A stretch of 64,000 nucleotides of DNA from an uncultured Ligilactobacillus sp. (GCA_934215475.1 CAKPZY010000001.1:124001-188000); one strand, 5' to 3'. Shown: positions 25,251-35,105, numbered from the stretch's first letter. The notes: generated by a model from the letters alone, not told the origin. Translations and numbers: made by a program.

Positions 25251-25709
25251 TTAATCTTCCTCGATTCTAAATAGCGGTTGGTCAAACTCGACCAATTCTT
25301 CATTATCAACTAAAATTTCACTGACCTTGCCCGAAAAATCACTTTTGATCTCTGTCATCATTTTCATAGCTTCGACCACACAAACAATGTCGCCCTTTTT
25401 GATTTTTTGACCAACTGAGATGTAGGGATCTTTTTCTGGTGCCGGCTGCAAATATATGCTGCCTACCATTGGTGCTTTGATCAGATTTCCTTCTTCTGCT
25501 TCATTTTCCGAAGGCTCTTTGACATCAGCTGGTTTTTGCGGTGCTGAGGCTGGTTGATCAGCGACAGTTGCCGGTGCCGGCGCTGCGGCTTGAAATGAAG
25601 TTTCGTTCTTGCTCAAGTGGATATGAAAGTCTCCGGACGAGATCTCCATTTCCCTTGTATTGGAAGAATTAAATTCATTCATTAAATCTTTGATTTCTTT
25701 AAATTCCAA
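25251..25709 (-). CDS. accB: Biotin carboxyl carrier protein of acetyl-CoA carboxylase
   Basis: A 152-residue carrier whose biotinyl-lysine shuttles carboxyl groups between AccC and AccA/AccD. The biotin attachment motif EAMKMM is at about residues 116-121, in a lipoyl-like domain preceded by an Ala/Pro-rich linker (about 38-65). The N-terminus (EFKEIKDLMNEFNSS) is typical. The start is TTG at 25709 with GGAGTGA 7 bases upstream, overlapping the end region of fabF. It is 3 bases from fabF and 1 base from fabZ. Confidence 0.95.
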   Translation of the reverse strand: MEFKEIKDLMNEFNSSNTREMEISSGDFHIHLSKNETSFQAAAPAPATVADQPASAPQKPADVKEPSENEAEEGNLIKAPMVGSIYLQPAPEKDPYISVGQKIKKGDIVCVVEAMKMMTEIKSDFSGKVSEILVDNEELVEFDQPLFRIEED

Positions 25710-25712
25710 TGA

Positions 25713-26948
25713 TCAGTCACTCCATTTTTTAAAAGTTAATACTGCGTTATGGCCGCCAAATCCAAAGGAGTTACTAATTGCATATTTAATGCCATCTTGC
25801 TTTTGGTCTCCCTTGTGCACCAAGTTCACTTTGCATTCCGGGTCTTGGTCAGTCAGACCAATATTTGGCGGCAAAACGCCAGTTTGTAAAGCCGCTATTG
25901 TGGCAATCGATTCGATCGCGCCTCCAGCTCCTAAAAGATGGCCGGTCATTGATTTTGTACTGCTGACTTTAACTGGACTATCCGCCCCAAAAACACGGTT
26001 GATAGCACGTGATTCACTAGAATCGTTACTTGGGGTAGCTGTACCGTGGGCATTAATGTAACCTACCTTGGCCGGCGTAATTCCTGCTTCTGTTATGGCT
26101 TGAGACATTGCCCTAGCTGCACCCTCACCAGAAGGATCAGGTGAGGTCATATGGTAAGCGTCTGAAGTCGAGCCATACCCCACGATCTCGCCTAATATCT
26201 GGGCGCCTCTTTTTTGCGCATGCTCCAAACTTTCCAAGATCAAGGTACCGCCGCCTTCGCCCATGACAAAACCGGAACGATTTTTATCAAATGGCAAGGA
26301 AGCCTTGTTTTTATCGGCTTCCCTTGAAAGTGCGGTCAAAGCAGCAAAACCGGCAATACCGATCTCATTGACTGAAGCTTCAGAACCACCAGTGATCATG
26401 ACTTGTGCCCGGTTTTCCTTGATCTGACGGTATGCTTCTCCAATCGCATTCGTTCCAGACGAACATGCAGTAACAATGGCCGTTGAAATATTCTTAGCAC
26501 CTAAACGCATTGAAATATTGCCAGCTGCCATATTGGCTATCGAAGTTGGAACAAACATTGGGGAAACTCGTTGCGGACCCTTATCGTGCATCTTGATAAC
26601 TTGCTCTTGGATCGTCGTCAAACCGCCGATACCTGAGCCGTAAATGACTCCCATTTCGTACGGATCAGTATTTTCATCCGTGATCCCTGCCTGCTGTGCT
26701 GCCTCTAAAGCACTATGAACAGCATATTGTGAGAAAAGGTCCATCCGCCGGCCTGCTTTCTTGCCAACTCTTTCTTTGACGTCAAAACCTTTGACCTCTC
26801 CAGCCACATGCACACCAGTTTCGGTAGCATCGAATTTAGTGATCTCGTCGATCCCTAATTTACCTGCCAATACATTTTCGATAAATGTTTTAGTATTATT
26901 GCCAATCGGAGTTATTGCTCCCATACCGGTAATGACCACTCTTGTCAT
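25713..26948 (-). CDS. fabF: Beta-ketoacyl-ACP synthase II
   Basis: A condensing enzyme that elongates acyl-ACP with malonyl-ACP. The 411-residue thiolase-fold protein has the nucleophile cysteine in VTACSSGTNAIGEA and the two catalytic histidines in NAHGTATPSNDSSE and STKSMTGHLLGAGGAIE, with the final SFGFGGHN loop. The ATG follows AGGAGTGTGACAT. Between fabG and fabF lie 257 bases with a perfect 11-bp hairpin immediately upstream of the ribosome site, the only long gap inside the operon. Confidence 0.96.
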   Translation of the reverse strand: MTRVVITGMGAITPIGNNTKTFIENVLAGKLGIDEITKFDATETGVHVAGEVKGFDVKERVGKKAGRRMDLFSQYAVHSALEAAQQAGITDENTDPYEMGVIYGSGIGGLTTIQEQVIKMHDKGPQRVSPMFVPTSIANMAAGNISMRLGAKNISTAIVTACSSGTNAIGEAYRQIKENRAQVMITGGSEASVNEIGIAGFAALTALSREADKNKASLPFDKNRSGFVMGEGGGTLILESLEHAQKRGAQILGEIVGYGSTSDAYHMTSPDPSGEGAARAMSQAITEAGITPAKVGYINAHGTATPSNDSSESRAINRVFGADSPVKVSSTKSMTGHLLGAGGAIESIATIAALQTGVLPPNIGLTDQDPECKVNLVHKGDQKQDGIKYAISNSFGFGGHNAVLTFKKWSD

Positions 26949-26969
26949 ATGTCACACTCCTTTTTTGTC

Positions 26970-27002
26970 AAGCAAGTTCATCTGCATTAATTGAACTTGC
27001 TT
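26970..27002 (-). repeat. Perfect 11-bp inverted repeat in the fabF leader
   Basis: AAGCAAGTTCA (26970-26980) and TGAACTTGCTT (26992-27002) are exact reverse complements around an 11-base loop. The hairpin ends 9 bases before the AGGAG of fabF. No T-run follows in the transcript direction (GACAAAAAAGG), so it is not a standard terminator. It may be an RNA-stability or processing element or a site for a regulator inside the fab operon. Confidence 0.6.
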
Positions 27003-27205
27003 ATAAACGAGCATCTATCTATCTTCTACACAGCAATTTTGTCGGGGATGCCATTTGAATAACAAAGGAGCCCCACCAAAACAGACTTGTGACATGCTCA
27101 TGTTTATGTCTATGCTTAAGGCCATATCTGTTTTATCTAACTGACTAAAAGCATCAGAAAGATATTCCAGTAATGGCCTAACAACGATCGTATTTAATTT
27201 TTAAT
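27003..27205. other. Rest of the fabG-fabF intergenic gap
   Basis: About 200 bases follow fabG before the fabF hairpin. I see no open frame with a ribosome site and no clear promoter. Sequence composition is like other spacers in the window. Confidence 0.4.
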
Positions 27206-27937
27206 TTAAATGGTCATCCCACCATCAACGCTGACCACTTGACCCGTGATATAGTCGTTTTGGGATAAAAACACGGCAGTTTGAGCAATCTCCTCTGGGT
27301 GGCCAAAACGTTTGAGCGGTATTTCATTCAAGGCATCATCTTTAACCTTATCGCTAAGTACAGCAGTCATATCGCTCTCGATCATACCTGGAGCAATAGC
27401 ATTGCAGCGAATATTGCGCAACGCTCCTTCTTTAGCAGTTGTCTTTGTCAAACCGATCACTCCGGCTTTGCTAGCCGCGTAATTAGCCTGGCCGATGTTA
27501 CCATGCAGCCCAACAACGCTTGCCAAATTAATGATCACTCCGGACTTTTGCTTATTCATTTTGCGCAAAAATGCTCGTGTTACCGCATAAGTCCCGACTA
27601 AATTAACATCGATCACAGACCTAAAATCCGCTTCTTTCATCCCAATCAATAATTTATCATTGGTTATGCCCGCATTATTCACGAGAACATCAACTGATTT
27701 AAAGGCTGCATACGCTTCTTTGACCATCCGTTTTACATCATCAGCTTTGGTTACGTCTCCTAAAATCGTTAGGCAAGAAACACCGTAAGACTCGATCTCT
27801 TCTTTAAGCTGAGTCGGAACTTCTTTTCTGGCATTCAAGATCACATTGCATTTTGCCTGAGCAAAAGCCAACGCGATCTGCTTCCCGATACCGCGTGAAG
27901 AACCGGTGATAAAAGCAGTTTTACCTTCTAGTTCCAT
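27206..27937 (-). CDS. fabG: 3-oxoacyl-[acyl-carrier-protein] reductase
   Basis: An NADPH-dependent short-chain dehydrogenase that reduces 3-oxoacyl-ACP. The 243-residue protein has GSSRGIGKQIA for cofactor binding, NNAGIT, the catalytic serine in NLASVVG and the YxxxK pair in YAASKAG, ending QVVSVDGGMTI. The start ATG abuts the fabD stop (TAAATG), with GAGG upstream. Confidence 0.95.
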   Translation of the reverse strand: MELEGKTAFITGSSRGIGKQIALAFAQAKCNVILNARKEVPTQLKEEIESYGVSCLTILGDVTKADDVKRMVKEAYAAFKSVDVLVNNAGITNDKLLIGMKEADFRSVIDVNLVGTYAVTRAFLRKMNKQKSGVIINLASVVGLHGNIGQANYAASKAGVIGLTKTTAKEGALRNIRCNAIAPGMIESDMTAVLSDKVKDDALNEIPLKRFGHPEEIAQTAVFLSQNDYITGQVVSVDGGMTI

Positions 27938-28888
27938 TTAATTACCTCGTATTTCCTTTAAAAATGCTTGATAAGACTCAAGATCTTCCACGTGGTAACG
28001 TGTTACCTTGCGATCGATCTGTTTCACAAATTGAGTCAATGTTGCGCCAGGTCCAATTTCGATAGTCGTATCGACTTTTTCATTTTGAAGCAAGTAATTG
28101 AAACAGTCCGCAAAATGAGTTGATGAAATAATCTGTCTAACTAAAGTCTTCCCAATGGAATCCTTTTCAAATGGGGCGCCCGTCGTATTGCTGATCACAG
28201 GAACTTTAGGGTGCGAAAAACTAATGTCATCCAAGACTGGCTTCATTTTCGAACTTGCTGTAGCAAATAATTTAGTGTGAAAAGCGCCGGAAACCGGCAG
28301 TCCTACTACCCGTTTGGCAGCCTTCGCACCCTTGATCTGCTCGATTGCTTCGCTTACCGCCTTAGCAGAACCACCAATCACGACCTGCCGGGGAGAATTA
28401 TAGTTGGAAATTGAGATAACTACGCCACTATCGCTGATCTGCTGGCAAATTTTTTCTATCTTCACCACATCAGGTTTCAATAAAGCCGCCATCTTACTGG
28501 GATTATGTTTAGCGTCTTCCTGCATAAAATGAGCACGCGCTTCTAATGCCTTGATCCCATCTTTCTCTGAAACAGCTCCGGTTGCTATCAGTGCAGAATA
28601 CTCACCTAAGGACAAACCTACGGCTCCTTTTACTGAAAGATCAGGAAGGTCACGTTTGAGCATAGCATAAAGTCCCAAGCTCAACGCCACAATGGCTGGC
28701 TGCTGATATTTAGTTTGTTCTAGTTCCCCCTGCTCATCAGCCAAGACTTGGAGCAAATCTACAGATTGCAGAAAAGAATTAAGGCGATCTATTGTCTGCT
28801 TAAACACAGGGTCTTTGGCATACAGATCAAGTCCCATTCCACTATATTGGGATCCTTGTCCGCTGCATAGGATTGCAACTTTTCCCAT
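27938..28888 (-). CDS. fabD: Malonyl-CoA--ACP transacylase
   Basis: This enzyme transfers malonyl from CoA to acyl carrier protein, feeding FabH and FabF. The 316-residue protein has CSGQGSQYSGMG at the N-terminus, the active serine in GLSLGEYSAL (here GLSLG instead of the more usual GHSLG), GAFHT with the catalytic histidine, and IGPGATLTQF. The start at 28888 has GAGG 8 bases upstream; the GTG three codons earlier overlaps this site. It lies 14 bases after the acpP stop. Confidence 0.95.
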   Translation of the reverse strand: MGKVAILCSGQGSQYSGMGLDLYAKDPVFKQTIDRLNSFLQSVDLLQVLADEQGELEQTKYQQPAIVALSLGLYAMLKRDLPDLSVKGAVGLSLGEYSALIATGAVSEKDGIKALEARAHFMQEDAKHNPSKMAALLKPDVVKIEKICQQISDSGVVISISNYNSPRQVVIGGSAKAVSEAIEQIKGAKAAKRVVGLPVSGAFHTKLFATASSKMKPVLDDISFSHPKVPVISNTTGAPFEKDSIGKTLVRQIISSTHFADCFNYLLQNEKVDTTIEIGPGATLTQFVKQIDRKVTRYHVEDLESYQAFLKEIRGN

Positions 28889-28902
28889 CCTTGTCACCTC
28901 AA

Positions 28903-29151
28903 CTATTCAGCTTTTGCTTCGACTTCTTTTTTAACATAGTTGACAACGTCTTGGATCGTTTTAACGTCTTCGCTGGCTTCCAACTTAATGTCCAAGTCAT
29001 CTTCTAATTCGTTCATGATCTCAAAAACATCTAAACTATCAGCATCCAAATCATCTTTAATGTCAGCATCCAATGTGACGTCTGCTGCATCTACATCCAA
29101 TTCGTCAACTACGATATCCTGTACTTTTTTCAAGATTTCTTTTTCAGTCAT
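28903..29151 (-). CDS. acpP: Acyl carrier protein
   Basis: An 82-residue acidic carrier of growing acyl chains. The phosphopantetheine serine is in DADSLDVFEIM (DSL motif, about residue 40). The rest is a four-helix bundle with many Asp and Glu residues and a KKEVEAKAE tail. AAAGGAG lies 9 bases before the ATG. It sits between fabH and fabD, as in other lactobacilli. Confidence 0.96.
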   Translation of the reverse strand: MTEKEILKKVQDIVVDELDVDAADVTLDADIKDDLDADSLDVFEIMNELEDDLDIKLEASEDVKTIQDVVNYVKKEVEAKAE

Positions 29152-29211
29152 AATATTGTTCTCCTTTAAATTTATAAAATCTATTTTTCATTTAGTTTCT
29201 AGTTCAACTGT

Positions 29212-30189
29212 TCAAAATACAATAATTTGTGTTCCAACTGTTAACCCACCGCCAAAACCGCTAAGGACCACTTTTTGGCCGCGCTTTAGCTGGTTAGTTT
29301 TTACCAGCTCATCCAAAAGCAAGGGCTCACTGGCAGCCGAGGTGTTGCCGTACTCAGAAATGTTAAGCGGAAATTTTGCCAACGGCTGCTTCATTCGCTT
29401 GGCTATTGCTTTCACGATACGTGCGTTAGCCTGATGCAAAACAAAAAGGTCAATATCTTCCGGTTCTAACTGAGCTTGACGGCAAGCTTGTAAAATCGAT
29501 GCGGGAACGGCATGTGTCGCAAATTTATAAACTTCCCGCCCATCCATCGCAAATGGAGATATTGTTGAACGGGTCAGTGGCGGAAATTCAGAAAGTGGCA
29601 TAGTCACCCCTGCAGTCAGTTTGTCATGTTTTTCCCCGTAGGTTTTTAAGCAGCTAGCCAAAATTCCTGAATTTCCTTGACGGCTGCTTTCTAGTAAGAC
29701 ACCGGCAGCACCATCGCCAAACAAAACAGCTGTTGCCCGATCTGTCCAATCGATGACTTTAGATAAAACCTCTCCGCCGATCAGCATTACTCGCTTGACA
29801 TCTTTTTTTGCTAAAAACCTTGCCGCCGCTTCCATCCCATAGACAAATCCAGAACATGCAGCTGACACATCAAAACAAAAAGCATTTATTGCGTCGATGT
29901 TTCCTTGCACAATGGCAGCTGTCGCTGGGGTATAGGAATCGGGGGACATCGTGGCCACGATAATGAGATCTATGGATCCTGGCGACCAGCCGCCTTTTTG
30001 CAACAATCGTTTAGCAACAGTTGTGCACAGGTCAGAGGTGTTTTCACCGACACTGATGTGGCGCCGTTTAATGCCCGTTCGCGTTGTTATCCAGTTATCC
30101 GAAGTATCCATCAGCTTACTCAAATCATCATTTGAAACGGTTTTGTTAGGTACATAACTGGCAGTTTCAACGATCCTAATTTTGTCCAT
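29212..30189 (-). CDS. fabH: Beta-ketoacyl-ACP synthase III
   Basis: This enzyme starts fatty acid synthesis by condensing acetyl-CoA (or a short acyl-CoA) with malonyl-ACP. The 325-residue protein has IVETASYVPNKTV at the start, the nucleophile Cys in VSAACSGFVYG, the histidine in LFVLHQANARIV and the asparagine in NISEYGNTSAAS. The start at 30189 (MDKIRIVET) has GGGAG 9 bases upstream; the longer in-frame reading includes fabT sequence. Its 5' end is 19 bases after the fabT stop. Confidence 0.95.
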   Translation of the reverse strand: MDKIRIVETASYVPNKTVSNDDLSKLMDTSDNWITTRTGIKRRHISVGENTSDLCTTVAKRLLQKGGWSPGSIDLIIVATMSPDSYTPATAAIVQGNIDAINAFCFDVSAACSGFVYGMEAAARFLAKKDVKRVMLIGGEVLSKVIDWTDRATAVLFGDGAAGVLLESSRQGNSGILASCLKTYGEKHDKLTAGVTMPLSEFPPLTRSTISPFAMDGREVYKFATHAVPASILQACRQAQLEPEDIDLFVLHQANARIVKAIAKRMKQPLAKFPLNISEYGNTSAASEPLLLDELVKTNQLKRGQKVVLSGFGGGLTVGTQIIVF

Positions 30190-30208
30190 CCAATAAGTCT
30201 CCCACTGA

Positions 30209-30649
30209 TCAAGAATGCTCATCCATAAAATATTCCAAATTACGTAACGCTCTGCGAATAACATCTACTTCGTCATTGTTAAAGCCTTTGAGAAATTCCG
30301 TGACTAGGTTTTGGTGAAAAGCTCTATGAGCACGATATTCTACCCGGCCTTTTTTAGTTAAACCCAGTAAGACCACGCGCCGATCATCCTTTGATCGGAT
30401 CCGTTCGACATAACCCTTTTTGGTCAACCGATCGATGGTCGATGTTAGCGTCCCGGGAGTCAAGTGCAATTCCTTAGCAACTGCAGAGGCAGTTTTATGA
30501 TTGTACATAGAAATGGCATTGATCGCGTGCATTTCTTGAATAGTAAGGTTGTTAAACTGACTTTTGCGTAATTCATTTTCTTCGATCCGTAAAATATTAG
30601 TATAGATCCGAACCAATGAATCGCTGATCATTTGATATTTTTCATCCAT
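30209..30649 (-). CDS. fabT: MarR-family regulator FabT
   Basis: A 146-residue winged-helix repressor of the fatty acid synthesis operon, known in streptococci and lactococci to bind DNA with acyl-ACP as corepressor. The helix-turn-helix is in TASAVAKELHLTPGTLTSTIDRLTKKGYVER, with the wing RSKDDRRVVLLGLTKKG. The chosen ATG (30649) begins MDEKYQMISDSLVRIY. An in-frame TTG 48 bases upstream is rejected because it lies in the putative operator. One operator-like site precedes fabT itself, and a second lies in the leader of the first operon gene, suggesting autoregulation. Confidence 0.92.
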   Translation of the reverse strand: MDEKYQMISDSLVRIYTNILRIEENELRKSQFNNLTIQEMHAINAISMYNHKTASAVAKELHLTPGTLTSTIDRLTKKGYVERIRSKDDRRVVLLGLTKKGRVEYRAHRAFHQNLVTEFLKGFNNDEVDVIRRALRNLEYFMDEHS

Positions 30650-30679
30650 CACCTTAGCATCCTTTTTTGTTTGAACCTC

Positions 30680-30701
30680 AAGTATTTTGGGGTTCAAACT
30701 A
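30680..30701 (-). promoter_or_regulatory. Putative FabT operator upstream of fabT
   Basis: A 22-base site with half-sites AAGTATTT and TCAAACTA (plus-strand reading). On the minus strand it begins TAGTTTGA, matching the TTTGA core of known FabT boxes. It shares 17 of 22 bases with the site at 31201-31222. It lies about 30 bases before the fabT start. Confidence 0.6.
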
Positions 30702-30734
30702 TTTTACTCACGCGCTGACAATTAGCACTGCCGC

Positions 30735-31181
30735 CTAGACCTTCTTACCGGTTTCTTCTACCACAAACATCAACTGGGCCGAACAAGCCGCCTTACCGGC
30801 AACGCTGGCTGTCGTTTCTACGATACCAACATTGGCTCTTTTTTTAGCCATTGTGATCTCCAGTTTCAAGACATCTCCTGGGCAAACCATCTCCCGGAAC
30901 TTAGCGTTATGAACAGCCCCTAAATAAGCAGTTTTCCCAAGAAATTCCGGTGACTTTAAAATCAGGATCGAAGCCGCCTGTGCCAAGGTTTCAATAATCA
31001 AAACGCCTGGCATTACCGGGTTGCCCGGAAAATGTCCCCTAAAAAAGGACTCATTAACAGTCACGTTTTTAGTAGCTACTATCCTGTGGCCCGGCTCCAG
31101 TTCATCCACATAATCGATATAACAAATGGGATAGCGGTTAGGTATCAGATCCATGATCTCTTGCGCACCCATGATTTTCAA
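30735..31181 (-). CDS. fabZ: FabZ-like 3-hydroxyacyl-ACP dehydratase (first gene of the operon)
   Basis: A 148-residue hot-dog dehydratase, paralogue of the internal FabZ. IPNRYPICYIDYV and the catalytic GHFPGNPVMPGVLIIETLAQAAS segment are intact, then KFREMVCPGDVLKL. It has extra Cys residues and an EETGKKV tail. The start is TTG at 31181 with GAGGTG 5 bases upstream; the downstream ATG is too far from it. In relatives one of two FabZ copies can act as an isomerase for unsaturated fatty acids, and no separate fabM is present here. The gene opens the operon behind a strong promoter and a FabT-like site. Confidence 0.92.
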   Translation of the reverse strand: MKIMGAQEIMDLIPNRYPICYIDYVDELEPGHRIVATKNVTVNESFFRGHFPGNPVMPGVLIIETLAQAASILILKSPEFLGKTAYLGAVHNAKFREMVCPGDVLKLEITMAKKRANVGIVETTASVAGKAACSAQLMFVVEETGKKV

Positions 31182-31200
31182 ACTTGTCACCTCACACAAA

Positions 31201-31222
31201 AAGTATTTCGAATATCAAACTA
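31201..31222 (-). promoter_or_regulatory. Putative FabT operator in the leader of the fab-acc operon
   Basis: Same layout as the site before fabT: AAGTATTT, a 6-base centre and TCAAACTA (17 of 22 bases identical between the two). It lies just downstream of the predicted transcription start and upstream of the first ribosome site, a good place for repression. Confidence 0.68.
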
Positions 31223-31235
31223 TTCGATGGATGAA

Positions 31236-31264
31236 ATACTATTACATTATCCAGAAAGTGTCAA
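31236..31264 (-). promoter_or_regulatory. Main promoter of the fab-acc operon
   Basis: A perfect TTGACA (31259-31264), 17 bases, then TAGTAT (31236-31241) on the minus strand. Transcription would start near 31229, just before the operator-like site. Confidence 0.78.
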
Positions 31265-31602
31265 GCCGCTCTTGAAAGATGCTAACTGCATTTTTAATAA
31301 TTAAATAAATTTATTTTAATTTGACATATGTACCGGAAATTCAAAAATCAACATCCAGAAAAATGGCGAAAACAAAGGACCTCATAGCTAAAAAGTTTTA
31401 TGAGATCCTTATGATGTAATTAGTTATAATGTGCTTCAAAATTAAAAATGTTCAATTTGGCTCAAAAACCGTGCTTTTAGCTGGAGCAATTCTAACCAAA
31501 ATATAATTTAAAGATTTCTATGCACACTTTTTGCTTTAAACAGGGTTTTGTTTAATTTATGCCGGTACATAGTTTGATATGGGTTATCATTAATTCATAT
31601 AA
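31265..31602. other. 338-base gap between the fab promoter and tpx
   Basis: No gene is visible. The only structured element is the inverted repeat AAGGACCTCATA (31375-31386) with TATGAGATCCTT (31399-31410), whose arms pair with one mismatch. On the minus strand it is followed by TGTTTTCG and may be a weak terminator for tpx, although it lies about 190 bases past the stop. Confidence 0.5.
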
Positions 31603-32094
31603 TTAAAGAGCCGACAAAAATCCCAATGCTCCTGCGTAATTTGGCTCATGAGTCATTTCCGTTACCAATTCTTGATATAAAATAGTTCCCTCCTGATCTA
31701 CGATCCAAATACTACGCGCATCCGTTGCGTTATCAGCAACAAAAAGACCAGTTTTTTTACCAAAATCATAGCCTTGATCAGACAATAACTTCATCTTTGC
31801 CACACCTTCGGAAGCACACCAATTCTTTTGCTGTTCAGGAGAATTAGTAGAGATCGTGTAAAAGTTAACTCCTTCATACTTGTCAACTTCTTGGTTAAAC
31901 TTTCTGGTAGAAATGCTGCAAACACGGGTGTTTATATCGGGCACTACGCTGATCAATGTCGGCTTATCCAACAAATCTTTTAATTCCACTTTGTCCCCGG
32001 CTGAATTTGTTACCGTAAAGGCTGGGATCTTTTCACCGACTTTTTGCGGCTCTCCACTTGTTTGCAACGGTTCATCATGACGTGTGATCTGCAT
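31603..32094 (-). CDS. tpx: Thiol peroxidase
   Basis: A 163-residue atypical two-cysteine peroxiredoxin that reduces hydrogen peroxide and alkyl hydroperoxides using thioredoxin. The peroxidatic Cys is in DINTRVCSISTRKFNQE (TxxC motif), and the resolving Cys is in WCASEGV. FTVTNSAGDKVEL opens the thioredoxin-like fold. The length is normal and the start ATG has AAGGGG upstream. It is monocistronic between the fab operon promoter and yajC. Confidence 0.94.
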   Translation of the reverse strand: MQITRHDEPLQTSGEPQKVGEKIPAFTVTNSAGDKVELKDLLDKPTLISVVPDINTRVCSISTRKFNQEVDKYEGVNFYTISTNSPEQQKNWCASEGVAKMKLLSDQGYDFGKKTGLFVADNATDARSIWIVDQEGTILYQELVTEMTHEPNYAGALGFLSAL

Positions 32095-32251
32095 CTTATT
32101 TATCCCCTTCGCTTTATAATACGATTATTTTATCAAATTCCGTTGATTAACTAAAGAAAAAGTATCTTTCCTTTCTTAATAACCATCTTTACCGCATGCT
32201 CTTCAGGTACTGATCCATTCAATGGACATTAACAACTACCGACAAACAAGC

Positions 32252-32300
32252 TAATAAAAAACTTCATCTTATTTGCAGTGAGCAAAACAAGGTGAAGTTT
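32252..32300 (-). terminator. Intrinsic terminator after yajC
   Basis: On the minus strand AAACTTCACCTTGTT (32286-32300) pairs with AATAAGATGAAGTTT (32259-32273) with two imperfect positions. TTTTTTATTAG follows. It begins 7 bases after the yajC stop. Confidence 0.75.
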
Positions 32301-32306
32301 TTAATT

Positions 32307-32726
32307 TTATTTGTCTGAATCATTTGTATCTTTTGGCTGATCGTCAGCAGAAGGAGTGTTATTTTCATCCTTACTTGCTGCCGGTTCTTTTGTCTCATTA
32401 ACATTAGCAGCTGGAGCTTGTCCCTTTCCTGCTGCATGTTCAACTACCCGACCAATTGCGGAACGGTTGAATACTAAGTAGACTCCATCGCAGTCTAACG
32501 TGATAGATTTGTCGGCTTGATCGATACTATCGATCACACCGTGTAAACCGCCGATAGTGACTACGTGGTCACCCTTTTTCAGTGCGCTCATCATTTGCTT
32601 ACGACGATCTTGCTGTTTCTTTTGTGGACGGATCATCATGAAATACATTAACGCGATAAATACTACAAAGATCAAAATCGTTGACAGACCGCCACCAGCA
32701 AGTCCGCCTGCTCCTAAAATATACAT
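32307..32726 (-). CDS. yajC: Preprotein translocase subunit YajC
   Basis: A 139-residue accessory subunit of the SecDF-YajC complex. It has one N-terminal membrane helix (LSTILIFVVFIALMYFMMIRP), followed by the family RPQKKQQDRRKQMMSALKKGDHVVTIGGLHGVI block and an acidic, low-complexity tail (about 100-139) rich in Asp, Glu, Asn and Pro. It lies downstream of tgt, the usual order queA-tgt-yajC. The start ATG is 11 bases from TAGGAG, slightly long. Confidence 0.93.
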   Translation of the reverse strand: MYILGAGGLAGGGLSTILIFVVFIALMYFMMIRPQKKQQDRRKQMMSALKKGDHVVTIGGLHGVIDSIDQADKSITLDCDGVYLVFNRSAIGRVVEHAAGKGQAPAANVNETKEPAASKDENNTPSADDQPKDTNDSDK

Positions 32727-32807
32727 CTATTTTTCGCTCCTAACTTAACTATACGTTATTAACTTTATCAGAAAAAGGTATATCTGGCTACCTTTACTGT
32801 GCAAAAT

Positions 32808-33965
<1,158 letters not shown>

Positions 33966-34044
33966 CTATCCTAACACAACGCCCATTAATGTATTAGACG
34001 CTGCTTTGTCATTTAGCTTCATCGAAAAAGTTCCTTGACCTCTT

Positions 34045-35088
34045 TTAATAAATAAACATGCAGTCGCCAAAACTAAAGAAACGATACTTTTCAGCAACAG
34101 CGTGTTTGTACGCATTCAAAATATTTTCCCGGCCGGTGAATGACGCAACTAACATCACTAAAGTTGACTTTGGCAAATGAAAATTAGTAATGAAGGCTTG
34201 AACGACCTTCCATTCATATCCAGGTTTCAAAAAGATATCCGTCCAGCCGCTGTCAGCTTTGATCTCTCCGTTAAACTTCGTGCCGATCGTTTCCAAAGTC
34301 CGAATGGTCGTAGTCCCTGTTGCAACTATCTTGCCGCCATTTTTGCGAACCTCATTTAAAGTGTCGGCAGCATCTTCGCTCAAGCGGTAGAATTCACTGT
34401 GCATCTTGTGATCTTCTATATTTTTTTCAGTAACAGGCCTAAAAGTTCCTAAGCCAACATGTAATGTCAAGTAAATCAGCTTGACTCCCTTGTCTGCGAT
34501 CTTTTGCAGCAACTCTTTTGTAAAGTGCAAACCCGCCGTAGGAGCCGCTGCAGAACCAATTTCTTTAGAGTAAACCGTTTGATACATCTCAGGATCATCC
34601 AACTTCTCCTTAATGTATGGCGGCAGCGGAGTTTCTCCCAGTTTGTCCAAGATCTCCATAAAGATCCCATCATAATGAAATTCGATCATGCGGCCGCCGT
34701 GGTCGAGCTCTTCGGTAACTGTTGCTGTCAACTCGCCTCCGCCAAACTTGATCTTCGTGCCAACTTTGGCACGTTTAGCAGGCTTGACCAGCGTTTCCCA
34801 CTTATCGCCTTCGGTATTATTTAAAAGTAAAACTTCTAAATGACCGCCTGTAGCAGGTTTTTGACCATACAATCGGGCTGGCATCACTCTGGAATCGTTC
34901 ATAACTAGAGCATCTCCAGGGTTCAAATAGTCGATAATATTATAAAAATGATCGTCTTGATACTCGCCTGTCACATGATCTAAAAGCATCATGCGTGACT
35001 CATCCCGCTGTTTAAGCGGGGTTTGGGCAATTAATTCTTGGGGTAATTCGTAATCGAAATCTTCTGTAGTTAGATGTTCTTCTGACAC
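34045..35088 (-). CDS. queA: S-adenosylmethionine:tRNA ribosyltransferase-isomerase
   Basis: This enzyme moves the ribosyl part of SAM to preQ1-34 in tRNA to form epoxyqueuosine. The 347-residue protein has [35 protein letters not shown], and [19 protein letters not shown]. The start is GTG behind AAGG, 17 bases after the ruvB stop, so it is probably read from the ruvA-ruvB transcript. It precedes tgt. The queG/queH step is not in this window. Confidence 0.95.
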   Translation of the reverse strand: MSEEHLTTEDFDYELPQELIAQTPLKQRDESRMMLLDHVTGEYQDDHFYNIIDYLNPGDALVMNDSRVMPARLYGQKPATGGHLEVLLLNNTEGDKWETLVKPAKRAKVGTKIKFGGGELTATVTEELDHGGRMIEFHYDGIFMEILDKLGETPLPPYIKEKLDDPEMYQTVYSKEIGSAAAPTAGLHFTKELLQKIADKGVKLIYLTLHVGLGTFRPVTEKNIEDHKMHSEFYRLSEDAADTLNEVRKNGGKIVATGTTTIRTLETIGTKFNGEIKADSGWTDIFLKPGYEWKVVQAFITNFHLPKSTLVMLVASFTGRENILNAYKHAVAEKYRFFSFGDCMFIY

Positions 35089-35105
35089 TTATAGTACCTT
35101 CTTCT

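Noticed and set aside
29191..29222. Third FabT-like site at the end of fabH
   Set aside because: Only part of the pattern (AGTTC...AAAATAC) is present, the centre has the wrong length, and it covers the fabH stop codon.
28940..29434. 164-codon plus-strand frame antisense to acpP and fabH
   Set aside because: A shadow of the acidic codon pattern of acpP; serine-rich mirror sequence without any start signal.
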